Assembly: GCA_016937135.1 (NCBI GenBank) | Contig: JAFGWO010000080.1 | Location: 1-6,815 of the forward strand | Source of the DNA: Pseudomonadota bacterium | GTDB lineage: Bacteria; BMS3Abin14 | Reading direction: 5' to 3' | DNA: 6,815 nt | Shown: positions 1 to 6,032 of the stretch, one piece after another | How the letters are laid out: each line of letters begins with the position of its first letter | Numbering within the stretch: the first letter of the stretch is position 1 | Position numbers and translations under genes: made by a program | The notes under the pieces: generated by a model | Told to the model about the DNA's origin: nothing | What the model saw: the letters and a program-made list of their open reading frames with translations, nothing else | Database searches by the model: none

Positions 1-596
1 ATGATGCTCGCAGAGCGTCGCACGATGCGGGTCAGGTCCTCCGCCCGGTAGTAGTCGAGCCTCTCCTCGATCCCGAAACGATCCCGGAGGGGTGCGGTGA
101 CCTTGCCCTTTCGGGTCGTGGCGCCCACCAGGGTGAACCTCGGAAGCTCCAGTTTGACGGTCCTCGCCCCCGGGCCCTTTCCGATGATGAGGTCGAGGGC
201 AAAATCCTCCATGGCCGGGTAGAGGACCTCTTCCACGGTCCTGTTCATCCGGTGGATCTCGTCGATGAAAAGGACACCTTTGTCGTCCAGGTTCGTCAGG
301 ATAGCGGCAAGGTCCCCGGAGCGCTCCAGCGCGGGGCCGGAGGTGGACCGTATTTCCACACCGAGCTCCCAGGCCAGGATGTTGGCAAGGGTAGTCTTTC
401 CCAGACCGGGAGGACCGAAAAGGAGGACGTGATCCAGGGCTTCTCTTCGCTCCCGCGCGGCCCGGATAAAAACCCGCAGGTTTTCCTTCACCTGGTCCTG
501 ACCGATGTACTCCTCCAGGTTGCGGGGACGGATGTGGGCCTCGAAGAGGTCTTCGTCCTCAATCTGTCCAGGTGTTATCGGGCGATCATCGTCCAT
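1..596 (-). CDS. ruvB: RuvB, Holliday junction branch-migration ATPase (N-terminal part, cut by window edge)
   Basis: RuvB is the hexameric AAA+ motor that, loaded by RuvA, drives Holliday junction branch migration. The 198 visible codons are open and unbroken and cover the large ATPase domain: Walker A GPPGLGKT at residues 61-68, Walker B LFIDEIHR at 109-116, sensor-1 region ATTR at 159-162, and PLRDRFG at 169-175. By alignment with E. coli from memory, R173 is the arginine finger. RuvB is usually about 340 residues, so roughly 140 C-terminal residues (small ATPase and winged-helix DNA-binding domains) lie outside the window. The start is the ATG at 596: an in-frame TGA sits nine bases upstream (603-605) and no later start would keep the conserved [11 protein letters not shown] segment. 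No Shine-Dalgarno sequence precedes this ATG. K163 in ATTRKG is a residue I would more often expect to be small (Ala, Ser or Thr). It is the last visible gene of the yebC-ruvCAB run. Confidence 0.97.
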   Translation of the reverse strand, partial: MDDDRPITPGQIEDEDLFEAHIRPRNLEEYIGQDQVKENLRVFIRAARERREALDHVLLFGPPGLGKTTLANILAWELGVEIRSTSGPALERSGDLAAILTNLDDKGVLFIDEIHRMNRTVEEVLYPAMEDFALDLIIGKGPGARTVKLELPRFTLVGATTRKGKVTAPLRDRFGIEERLDYYRAEDLTRIVRRSASI

Positions 597-666
597 GGGG
601 AATCAGTTTAAAGGTGAAAGGGAAAAGGTTAAAGATAAAAGGGGAGGATCCTGTCGCGCGGCGCAT
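586..666 (-). CDS. Possible 26-codon leader ORF overlapping the ruvB start
   Basis: This short ORF begins at ATG 666 in the ruvA-ruvB spacer, starts [10 protein letters not shown], is rich in Phe and Leu, and ends at a TGA at 586-588 just inside ruvB, in a different frame. Its upstream region is purine-rich (GTGGAAAAGTATG), which gives only a weak ribosome-binding site. If translated, ribosomes would terminate next to the ruvB ATG and could reinitiate there, which would explain how ruvB is translated without its own Shine-Dalgarno. It has no recognisable family and may be a chance ORF, since most of its codons come from the pyrimidine-rich repeat arm. Confidence 0.2.
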   Translation of the reverse strand: MRRATGSSPFIFNLFPFTFKLIPHGR

Positions 667-693
667 ACTTTTCCACTTTTCCCTTTCTCCTTT
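610..693. repeat. Near-perfect 18-base inverted repeat in the ruvA-ruvB spacer
   Basis: On the plus strand AAAGGTGAAAGGGAAAAG (610-627) is the reverse complement of CTTTTCCCTTTCTCCTTT (676-693) at 17 of 18 positions, with 48 bases between. In the minus-strand transcript a purine-rich arm comes first and a pyrimidine-rich arm second, so the spacer could fold into a long hairpin between the ruvA stop and the ruvB start. There is no U-run directly after the second arm, so it does not look like a classical terminator. Both arms belong to longer low-complexity purine or pyrimidine tracts (about 610-646 and 669-712), which raises the odds of a chance match. It could be an intergenic repeat element, an mRNA-stabilising hairpin or a partial attenuator. 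Confidence 0.6.
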
Positions 694-712
694 CTTCTTT
701 TGACTTTTTCTT

Positions 713-1321
713 TCAGCTTTTCCTTCCCGACAACAGCTGCAGGCTTTCCCTTACCAGGGTCGGAAAATCCTTCGTATTCCCCAGCTTTTTCAGGACCTCC
801 CCAACCGCTCTTTGCCCATCAGCCTGGCGGTAGCCAAGGTTTAAAAGGGCCGAAACAGCATCGGAAACCATCTGTTCGTCGACTCCGGCAGCCCTGGGTA
901 GGGAATCGGGACCCGCCGGCCCCACCTTGTCGCGCAGCTCCAGGATTATCCGTTCGGCTGTTTTCTTCCCGACTCCCGGAACGGTGCTGATCCACCCGGA
1001 ATCCTGGGTTGATATGGCCCTTTCCAGATCAGCGGGCTTCAGACCGCCCAAAAGCTGCAAAGCCATTCTGGGCCCGACGCCCTTCACCTGAAGGAGAAGG
1101 TTGAAAAGACCCTTTTCCCTGGCCTCCGCGAAGCCGTAAAGATGCAGGGCATCGTCCCGGACCACGGTCACCGTCTGCAGGGAGACGTCCCGGCCGATTT
1201 CCGGCAGTTCCATAAGGGTGTTGAGGGAAACAAAAAGCCGATAGCCGACGGAACCTGTATCGACGACTATGGTCCCGCCGGGATCCTTCACCGCCAGACG
1301 CCCGCTGACAAGAGCGATCAT
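713..1321 (-). CDS. ruvA: RuvA, Holliday junction-binding protein
   Basis: RuvA tetramers bind the four-way junction and recruit RuvB rings. The 202-residue product matches the usual length of about 200. It shows the N-terminal OB-fold (about 1-63), two helix-hairpin-helix motifs (VKGVGP at 79-84 and VPGVGKKTAERI at 114-125), and a C-terminal RuvB-contacting domain (about 155-202) after a short Gly/Pro-rich linker. D56-D57 in RDDALHLYGF match the acidic pin (Glu-Asp in E. coli), so the acidic character is kept with Asp replacing Glu. I chose the ATG at 1321 because family members begin M-I-x-x-L-x-G-x-L and because it forms an ATGA overlap with the ruvC stop, implying translational coupling. 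An in-frame ATG five codons upstream (1336) would place an AGGAAGGA sequence almost against the start and add residues unlike the family. Confidence 0.96.
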   Translation of the reverse strand: MIALVSGRLAVKDPGGTIVVDTGSVGYRLFVSLNTLMELPEIGRDVSLQTVTVVRDDALHLYGFAEAREKGLFNLLLQVKGVGPRMALQLLGGLKPADLERAISTQDSGWISTVPGVGKKTAERIILELRDKVGPAGPDSLPRAAGVDEQMVSDAVSALLNLGYRQADGQRAVGEVLKKLGNTKDFPTLVRESLQLLSGRKS

Positions 1322-1806
1322 TTCGGGATCCCCCATTCCTTCCTGGACCAGAAAAGATGGGTCAGGGCAGCTGCCAGGGCGTCGGCGGCATCGGGGGGCG
1401 GAACTTCGGCCAGTCCCAGGGTCCTGACCACCATGCTCTGGACCTGTTTTTTCTCCGCCCTGCCGTATCCCGTGGTTGTCTCCTTGATCCTCGTGGCCGC
1501 GTAGGCGGCGGTTTCCAGTCCCTGCCTGTGGCAGACCAGCATCACCGCTCCCCGGACGTGCCCGAGGTGAAGGGCGACCCGGCTGTTTCTGGCCGTGAAT
1601 ATTTCCTCGATGGCAAGGGTTTCGGGCCTGTGGCGAAGGATCACGTCCTCGATGCCCCGCGTGATTTTTTCGATGGACACCTCGAGGTTTTCACCCTTAA
1701 GGGTGCGTATGACGCCGTATTCGAGGACTTTCTGCCCCCTGCGGTTGCCGTCGAGGACCGCGTACCCTGTGGCTCGGAGACTCGGGTCGATGCCGAGAAC
1801 CCTCAT
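1318..1806 (-). CDS. ruvC: RuvC, Holliday junction resolvase
   Basis: RuvC is the dimeric, metal-dependent endonuclease that nicks Holliday junctions symmetrically after RuvAB branch migration. The protein has 162 residues, normal for the family. All four acidic catalytic residues are present: D7 in GIDPSLRATGY, E67 in LAIEEIF, and D139 and D142 in PDAADALA (equivalent to E. coli D7, E66, D138 and D141). The RNaseH-like fold is intact. The first motif has Ser where Gly is common (GIDPG). Residues 136-138 are three consecutive prolines just before the last catalytic pair. ruvC starts 13 bases after the yebC stop and overlaps ruvA by ATGA. No Shine-Dalgarno precedes the ATG (the upstream bases are TCCTTTTTCCCTC), and the start codon sits in the middle of the palindrome CCCTCATGAGGG (1800-1811). 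Translation probably depends on coupling to yebC; that is inference. Confidence 0.97.
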   Translation of the reverse strand: MRVLGIDPSLRATGYAVLDGNRRGQKVLEYGVIRTLKGENLEVSIEKITRGIEDVILRHRPETLAIEEIFTARNSRVALHLGHVRGAVMLVCHRQGLETAAYAATRIKETTTGYGRAEKKQVQSMVVRTLGLAEVPPPDAADALAAALTHLFWSRKEWGIPK

Positions 1807-1819
1807 GAGGGAAAAAGGA

Positions 1820-2563
1820 TCACAGGTCTTTCATGACCTCTTCGGAGATGTCGAAATTGGCCGACACGCGCTGGACATCATCGTTGTCCTCCAGGGCCTC
1901 GACGAGTTTGAGCGCCTGGATGGCCTGCTGCCCCTCAAGTTCGATGGTATTCTGGGGGATCATGCTCACCTCGGCGTCGATGTACTTAAGGCCCGCCTTG
2001 TCAAAGGCCGTCCGAAGCTCCTCAAATTTTTCCGGGGGCCCTGTGACCTCGAACTCGCTATCTTCTTCGGATACATCCTCGGCCCCGGATTCCAGGGCTG
2101 TCTCAACGAGGGCGTCTCCATCCGTGTCCTCCCTGGAGAAAACGAAACAGGATTTCATCTGGAAGATCCAGGAAACGCACCCGGCCTCCCCCATATTTCC
2201 GTTGTGTTTGGTAAATGTGTGCCTGACTTCCGATACGGTGCGGTTACGGTTGTCCGTCAGGGCCTCAACCAGAACAGCCACGCCTGCCGGACCGTAGCCC
2301 TCGTAGATCACTTCCTCGTAATGGACCCCTTCAAGATCTCCGGTCCCCTTCTTGATGGCCTTTTCAATGTTCTGGGCCGGCATATTGGCGGCCCTCGCCT
2401 TGGCGATGGCCTGTCTTAACCGCGGATTGGCCTCCGGGTCCCCCCCGCCCATCTTGGCGGCAACCATGATTTCACGGTTCAGCTTGGTGAAGATCTTGCC
2501 GCGAACCACATCCTGCGCCCCCTTGCGCCTCTTGATATTGGCCCACTTGGAATGTCCGGACAT
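1820..2563 (-). CDS. yebC: YebC/PmpR/TACO1-family protein
   Basis: The product is 247 residues, the normal length. It opens with the family signature [18 protein letters not shown], followed by the helical N-terminal domain (about 1-80, including [11 protein letters not shown] and the [17 protein letters not shown] segment) and the two alpha/beta domains ([20 protein letters not shown] onwards, with the conserved [14 protein letters not shown] at 101-114). The family was long annotated as a transcriptional regulator (PmpR). The mitochondrial relative TACO1 and more recent bacterial work point to relief of ribosome stalling at proline-rich sequences. The start is firm: AGGGAGGG lies just upstream. 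The gene heads the conserved yebC-ruvC-ruvA-ruvB group and ends 13 bases before ruvC. It follows a terminator, so it probably has its own promoter, although I see no convincing one in 2575-2673. Confidence 0.97.
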   Translation of the reverse strand: MSGHSKWANIKRRKGAQDVVRGKIFTKLNREIMVAAKMGGGDPEANPRLRQAIAKARAANMPAQNIEKAIKKGTGDLEGVHYEEVIYEGYGPAGVAVLVEALTDNRNRTVSEVRHTFTKHNGNMGEAGCVSWIFQMKSCFVFSREDTDGDALVETALESGAEDVSEEDSEFEVTGPPEKFEELRTAFDKAGLKYIDAEVSMIPQNTIELEGQQAIQALKLVEALEDNDDVQRVSANFDISEEVMKDL

Positions 2564-2566
2564 GTT

Positions 2567-2574
2567 CCCTCCCT
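2567..2574 (-). promoter_or_regulatory. Ribosome binding site of yebC
   Basis: AGGGAGGG ends three bases before the ATG, with the GGAGG core four bases away. This is a strong Shine-Dalgarno and fixes the yebC start. It contrasts with the SD-less starts of ruvC and ruvB downstream in the same operon. Confidence 0.8.
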
Positions 2575-2674
2575 GAAATCCTGTGCGCAGGATCCGACGA
2601 AACGGAATAAATCAGGCTTCCACCCGCTTTTCACCGAAGCCAGGAGACCTTGCCATCGGAAAACGCCCCTATGA

Positions 2675-2699
2675 AAAAGCCGGACTCGATCCGGCTTTT
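2675..2699. terminator. Intrinsic terminator after the ihfB-like gene
   Basis: GCCGGA (2679-2684) pairs with TCCGGC (2690-2695) around a 5-base loop, and the stem is extended by four A-T pairs on the flanks. Read on the minus strand this is a GC-rich hairpin followed by TTTTTC, starting 28 bases after the ihfB stop. Being nearly symmetric it could also work in the plus direction, but no plus-strand gene reaches it. It separates the rpsA-sppA-ihfB block from the yebC-ruvCAB block. Confidence 0.85.
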
Positions 2700-2727
2700 C
2701 CTGACACTATAAATCACGCAAACAACA

Positions 2728-3006
2728 TCAGTTGTTCACGCGTTCCCTTAATTCCTTTCCGGCTTTGAAATAAGGCACTTTTTTCTCATCAACCTGAACC
2801 CTGGTCCCAGTCTTGGGGTTCCTCCCCTCGCGGGACCTCCTTTCCTTGACCTTGAAGCTGCCAAACCCCCGAAGCTCAACCTTGTCGCCTTCGGCCAGGG
2901 AATCGGAAATGCTCTTAAGAACGGTGTTGACGATGAGTTCGGCTTCTTTCTTGGTAAGCCTTTCGATCCGCTCTACAAGCAACTCGATGAGTTCCGCCTT
3001 TGTCAT
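2728..3006 (-). CDS. ihfB: HU/IHF-family DNA-bending protein, IHF-beta-like
   Basis: This 92-residue protein is a small nucleoid-associated DNA-bending subunit. It begins MTKAELIELL (E. coli IHF-beta begins MTKSELIERL). RGFGSF is at 46-51, and GRNPKTG at 61-67 includes P64, the proline that intercalates into DNA in IHF and HU. The C-terminus PYFKAGKELRERV resembles the IHF-beta form (PHFKPGKELR) more than typical HU. The start at 3006 is set by GGGAGAGGG just upstream and by the family N-terminus; the frame stays open a further 68 codons upstream, but those run back into the end of sppA and look unlike protein of this family. It lies 133 bases after sppA, as in the rpsA-sppA-ihfB order I associate with Geobacter. 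IHF needs an alpha partner encoded elsewhere; whether this subunit works as IHF-beta or as an HU-like homodimer cannot be decided here. Confidence 0.93.
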   Translation of the reverse strand: MTKAELIELLVERIERLTKKEAELIVNTVLKSISDSLAEGDKVELRGFGSFKVKERRSREGRNPKTGTRVQVDEKKVPYFKAGKELRERVNN

Positions 3007-3007
3007 A

Positions 3008-3016
3008 CCCTCTCCC
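3008..3016 (-). promoter_or_regulatory. Ribosome binding site of the ihfB-like gene
   Basis: GGGAGAGGG lies one base before the ATG at 3006, with its GGGAG part about six bases away. It decides the start in favour of the 92-residue form over the longer in-frame extension. Confidence 0.7.
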
Positions 3017-3049
3017 TTTCCTTTGATCAACCTTGAGCACGCAAGGGCC

Positions 3050-3078
3050 AAGCTATCTAAAATATGTTTGAAAGTCAA
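3050..3078 (-). promoter_or_regulatory. Possible promoter of the ihfB-like gene
   Basis: TTGACT (3073-3078) matches the -35 consensus at five of six positions. A 17-base spacer leads to TAGCTT (3050-3055), a weak -10; AT-rich sequence including TAGATA lies between them. It is placed in the sppA-ihfB gap so that a transcript would start about 35-40 bases before the ATG. The poor -10 keeps confidence moderate. Confidence 0.4.
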
Positions 3079-3139
3079 GAGGTTAGAGGTACAAAAGGAA
3101 TTTTGAAGGCGAACGGGAAGCCTGAACCCCTCACCCCTC

Positions 3140-4027
3140 CTAAAACACCCTCCACAACTGGAGCCACCGGTCATCCCCGGAATCCTGCAGGTCCCGGGCA
3201 AAGCCTTCAAGGGCCTGTGAAACAGCCCTTCCCATGAGGATCCGGATCAAGCCGGGCCTGTCCCTTTCCGGCTCGTAGAACTCTTCCGGCACTTCGGGCA
3301 GCCCTGCCATTTCCACAACCTTGACGATGGCGTCGTTGATATTGCCTAATTCATCTACCAGGCCTATTTGAAGGGCCTGTCTCCCCGTCAGGATCCGGCC
3401 GTCAAAATAAGGTCTCACCGCCTCCTCGTCCAGGTTGCGGCCCTCGAGGACGGCCTGGACGAACTGCTCGTATGTGTCAAGGATCATTTCCTTCAGGAGG
3501 CTTTCCTCCTCCGGAGTCATCTCCCGGGCAGGGTTGCCGACATCCTTGAATTTCCCGCTTTTTATGGTCTTGATATCTACCCCGATCTTGTCAAAAAGGG
3601 CCCGCAGGTTGGTAAACTCCATGATAACCCCAACGCTGCCCGTCAAGGTGCCGGGGTTGCACACGATCCAGTCCGTGGCGCAGCTCAGGTAATACCCTCC
3701 TGATGCCGCTATGGTGCCCATGGAGGTGACGACGGGTTTGACCTCGCGAAGTCGGGTTAGTTCCCTGTAGAGTTCCTGGGTTGGAGCGACCGCCCCCCCG
3801 GGGCTGTCGATGCGCAGGATGACCCCCTTGATGCGGCTGTTTTCACTGAGCTTCCGGACCTCCTCCATATGCCAGCGGACGTCCAGAATCGGCCCTTCCA
3901 GTCGCAGGATCGCTATCGGCGCCTTCCCGGGGATCTCTCTTCGAAAGCGCTGGGCGAGCCCCATGAAAAAAGCGGAGGCAAGGGCTAAAATGATCAGTGA
4001 AATAAAGAGTCTTTTTCCTCGAACCAT
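3140..4027 (-). CDS. sppA: SppA, signal peptide peptidase (S49 family, short form)
   Basis: SppA is a membrane-anchored serine protease that degrades signal peptides left in the membrane after secretion. The 295-residue product is the short single-domain form found in Bacillus and many deltaproteobacteria, not the E. coli double-domain form. A positively charged start (MVRGKR) precedes one membrane segment at about 7-25, leaving the protease domain outside. Conserved pieces include VILRIDSPGG (69-78), GTIAASGGYY (104-113) with nucleophile S109, LTGSVGVIM (128-136), and IKSGKFKD (155-162), where K161 lies 52 residues after the serine, as in the B. subtilis Ser147-Lys199 dyad. REMTPEE and the C-terminal LTGRQALQIGLVDELG are also present. 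The ATG at 4027 is the only possible start before the membrane segment: an in-frame TAA lies at 4058-4060 with no other start codon between. No Shine-Dalgarno is visible. The rpsA terminator upstream suggests separate transcription. Confidence 0.96.
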   Translation of the reverse strand: MVRGKRLFISLIILALASAFFMGLAQRFRREIPGKAPIAILRLEGPILDVRWHMEEVRKLSENSRIKGVILRIDSPGGAVAPTQELYRELTRLREVKPVVTSMGTIAASGGYYLSCATDWIVCNPGTLTGSVGVIMEFTNLRALFDKIGVDIKTIKSGKFKDVGNPAREMTPEEESLLKEMILDTYEQFVQAVLEGRNLDEEAVRPYFDGRILTGRQALQIGLVDELGNINDAIVKVVEMAGLPEVPEEFYEPERDRPGLIRILMGRAVSQALEGFARDLQDSGDDRWLQLWRVF

Positions 4028-4084
4028 GGATTTTATTTTACAGGTTTTGGAATTTCGTTACACCAGGTTTTTATTCATTCCCCA

Positions 4085-4117
4085 AAAAAAAGCCGCTGTA
4101 AAACAGCGGCTTTTTTT
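4085..4117. terminator. Strong symmetric intrinsic terminator after rpsA
   Basis: GCCGCTGT (4092-4099) pairs with ACAGCGGC (4103-4110) around an AAA loop. Seven flanking A-T pairs on each side extend the stem to 15 base pairs. On the minus strand the GC stem is followed by a run of eight T, starting 29 bases beyond the rpsA stop. The opposite run of seven T makes it potentially bidirectional. It isolates the highly expressed rpsA from sppA. Confidence 0.93.
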
Positions 4118-4145
4118 GATTCACAGGGTAACGACCGGGGCTGGA

Positions 4146-6032
4146 TCAGACGTCCTCATCCTCCCCTTCGGTCTCTTCATCAACGGATTCGGGCTCCTCC
4201 GACTCTTCCGGCTCTTCCGGAGAGGCGGATTTTTCAGCTTTCTTGCTATCCTCCACTGAGGAGCTGCCGACCCGGTGCGCCGCCAAAGAGGCGCCGAGGA
4301 TATCCCCTAACGTCCCGCCGCCGCTTCCGGAATTCACATAGCTGGTGTAATGGGGCGAGTCATCTCCGCCTTTTACCGCGTTGATGCTGAGGCTGACCTT
4401 TCTTTCTTCCGGATCGACACTAAGGATCTTGACGGTGACCTCAGACCCCGAAGGATAGGCCTCCTGGGCGCTCTGACCATCCGCAAGCTCCATTTCCGAG
4501 ATGTGGATGAGACCTTCCACGCCTTCCGCGATCTGGACAAAGGTTCCAAAATCAGCATGGTTGACGACTTTCCCGGTCACGATGGACCCGGTGGGATTGG
4601 ACCTGACCAGCTCCTCCCAGGGGTTTGCGGTAAGCTGCTTCAAGCCAAGGGACAGACGCTCCCTCTCCTTATCCACACTCATGACGACCGCCTTGACCGT
4701 GTCCCCCTTTTTGAGGACCTCGGAAGGGTGATTCACCTTGCGGGTCCAGGACATGTCGCTGACGTGGATCAGACCATCAATCCCCTCTTCAAGCCCAACG
4801 AAAGCGCCGAAGTCGGTCAGGGTCCTGACCTTGCCCTCAATGACACTGCCCACAGGGTAATTATTCGCGACCACATCCCACGGATTGGGCTCGATCTGCT
4901 TCATGCCGAGGGAGATCCGCCTGTTTTCGGTATCGATGCTCAGAACCTCGGCTTCCACGGAATCCCCGATCTCAACGACTTTGGAGGGATGCTTGATTTT
5001 CCGGTTCCAGGTCATTTCGCTGATGTGGACAAGCCCCTCGACCCCGGCCTCAAGCTTGACGAAGGCGCCGTAGTCCGTAACGCTCACGGCCTTCCCTGCC
5101 ACGCGGGAACCGACAGGGTATTTGGCGGGAACGCTCTCCCAGGGATCTTCCGTCAGCTGTTTCATCCCGAGGGAAACCCGTTCCTTTTCGCGGTCGAACT
5201 TGAGGATTTTAACCTGGACCCTGTCCCCGACGGCCAGCATTTCCGAAGGATGCTGTAGCCGGCCCCAGGAAAGATCCGTGATATGGAGAAGGCCGTCGAT
5301 GCCTCCCAGATCGATGAAGGCACCATAGTCGGTGATGTTCTTCACGATCCCTTCCATCACCGCGTTCTCCTCGATGACCTTCAAGGTTTCGCCCTTCTTG
5401 TTCTCCCTTTCCTCCTCCAGGAGAACCCTCCTGGAAAGAACGACGTTGCCCCTTCGAGGGTTGAACTTGATGACCTTGAAGAAGAAATCCTCGCCGACGA
5501 GGCGATCCAGGTTCCTGATGGGGCGGATATCCACCTGGGACCCCGGGAGAAAAGCCCTCACCCCGATATCCACTGTGAGACCGCCCTTGATCCGGCTTAT
5601 GATCTTCCCCTTGACGGGGACATTGTCCTCGTAAGCCTGGCCGATCTCGTTCCAGATCTTCATCTTGTCGGCTTTTTCCTTGGAAAGGTAGATCAGTCCT
5701 TCGGAATCCTCCTTTTTCTCCAGGAAAACCTCGACTTCGTCGCCGACGGCGACGGTCAGGGAGCCATTTTCATCGTTGAACTGGGCTTTCGGGATGATCC
5801 CTTCGGATTTATAGCCGACGTCCACCAGGACTCCATCACTGGTGATCCCGACCACCGTTCCGGTCACGACTTCCCGTTCGCGAAGATCCCGGATGCTTTC
5901 CTCGTAGAGCTTCGCGAAATCCTCATCGTCATCTTCCGGGGAATCGACACCATCAATGTCCCCTGTCCCTTCTGAAACCTCGTCAAACTCTTCCATGTCG
6001 GGATCCTGGAGACCCTTTTCTTCAATAATCAT
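4146..6032 (-). CDS. rpsA: 30S ribosomal protein S1, six S1 domains with acidic ends
   Basis: S1 binds mRNA on the small ribosomal subunit and helps start translation, above all on messages with weak Shine-Dalgarno sequences. The product is 628 residues against 557 in E. coli. Six S1 RNA-binding repeats are visible at about 55-120, 139-204, 225-293, 310-380, 397-467 and 484-552. Repeats 1-2 are divergent, as expected for the ribosome-docking pair; repeats 3-5 share the D-(Y/F)-GAF core and GL(L/V/I)H(I/V), and repeat 6 has DFGTF. The extra length is an acidic N-terminal arm (about 13-46), a TLGDILGASLAAH segment (574-586), and a Glu/Asp/Ser/Pro tail (592-628) in which about half the residues are acidic. 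I chose ATG 6032 because AAGGAGG lies upstream and a strong promoter sits further upstream; the frame stays open to 6212, but that stretch contains the promoter and lacks family similarity. The gene lies directly after ispH. Confidence 0.97.
   Translation of the reverse strand: MIIEEKGLQDPDMEEFDEVSEGTGDIDGVDSPEDDDEDFAKLYEESIRDLREREVVTGTVVGITSDGVLVDVGYKSEGIIPKAQFNDENGSLTVAVGDEVEVFLEKKEDSEGLIYLSKEKADKMKIWNEIGQAYEDNVPVKGKIISRIKGGLTVDIGVRAFLPGSQVDIRPIRNLDRLVGEDFFFKVIKFNPRRGNVVLSRRVLLEEERENKKGETLKVIEENAVMEGIVKNITDYGAFIDLGGIDGLLHITDLSWGRLQHPSEMLAVGDRVQVKILKFDREKERVSLGMKQLTEDPWESVPAKYPVGSRVAGKAVSVTDYGAFVKLEAGVEGLVHISEMTWNRKIKHPSKVVEIGDSVEAEVLSIDTENRRISLGMKQIEPNPWDVVANNYPVGSVIEGKVRTLTDFGAFVGLEEGIDGLIHVSDMSWTRKVNHPSEVLKKGDTVKAVVMSVDKERERLSLGLKQLTANPWEELVRSNPTGSIVTGKVVNHADFGTFVQIAEGVEGLIHISEMELADGQSAQEAYPSGSEVTVKILSVDPEERKVSLSINAVKGGDDSPHYTSYVNSGSGGGTLGDILGASLAAHRVGSSSVEDSKKAEKSASPEEPEESEEPESVDEETEGEDEDV

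Noticed and set aside
1322..1336. Upstream ATG for RuvA at 1336, adding five residues
   Set aside because: RuvA family members start at the M-I-x-x-L position, and that start gives the ATGA overlap with ruvC.
3090..3139. Low-complexity GAACGGGAAGCCTGAACCCC-type sequence between sppA and ihfB as an intergenic repeat
   Set aside because: The units are too irregular to define a repeat, and it has no clear copy elsewhere in the window apart from a loose likeness to the ruvA-ruvB spacer.
3007..3210. In-frame 68-codon extension of the ihfB-like gene back into sppA
   Set aside because: IHF/HU proteins are about 90 residues and start MTKxELI. A strong ribosome binding site sits before the inner ATG, and the extension spans the putative promoter.
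4350..5258. Long plus-strand ORF of 302 codons inside rpsA, with others at 1595-2419 and 5283-5975
   Set aside because: They are antisense shadows of rpsA and of yebC/ruvC, created by GC-rich codon use. Their sequences mirror the sense genes and match no family I know.
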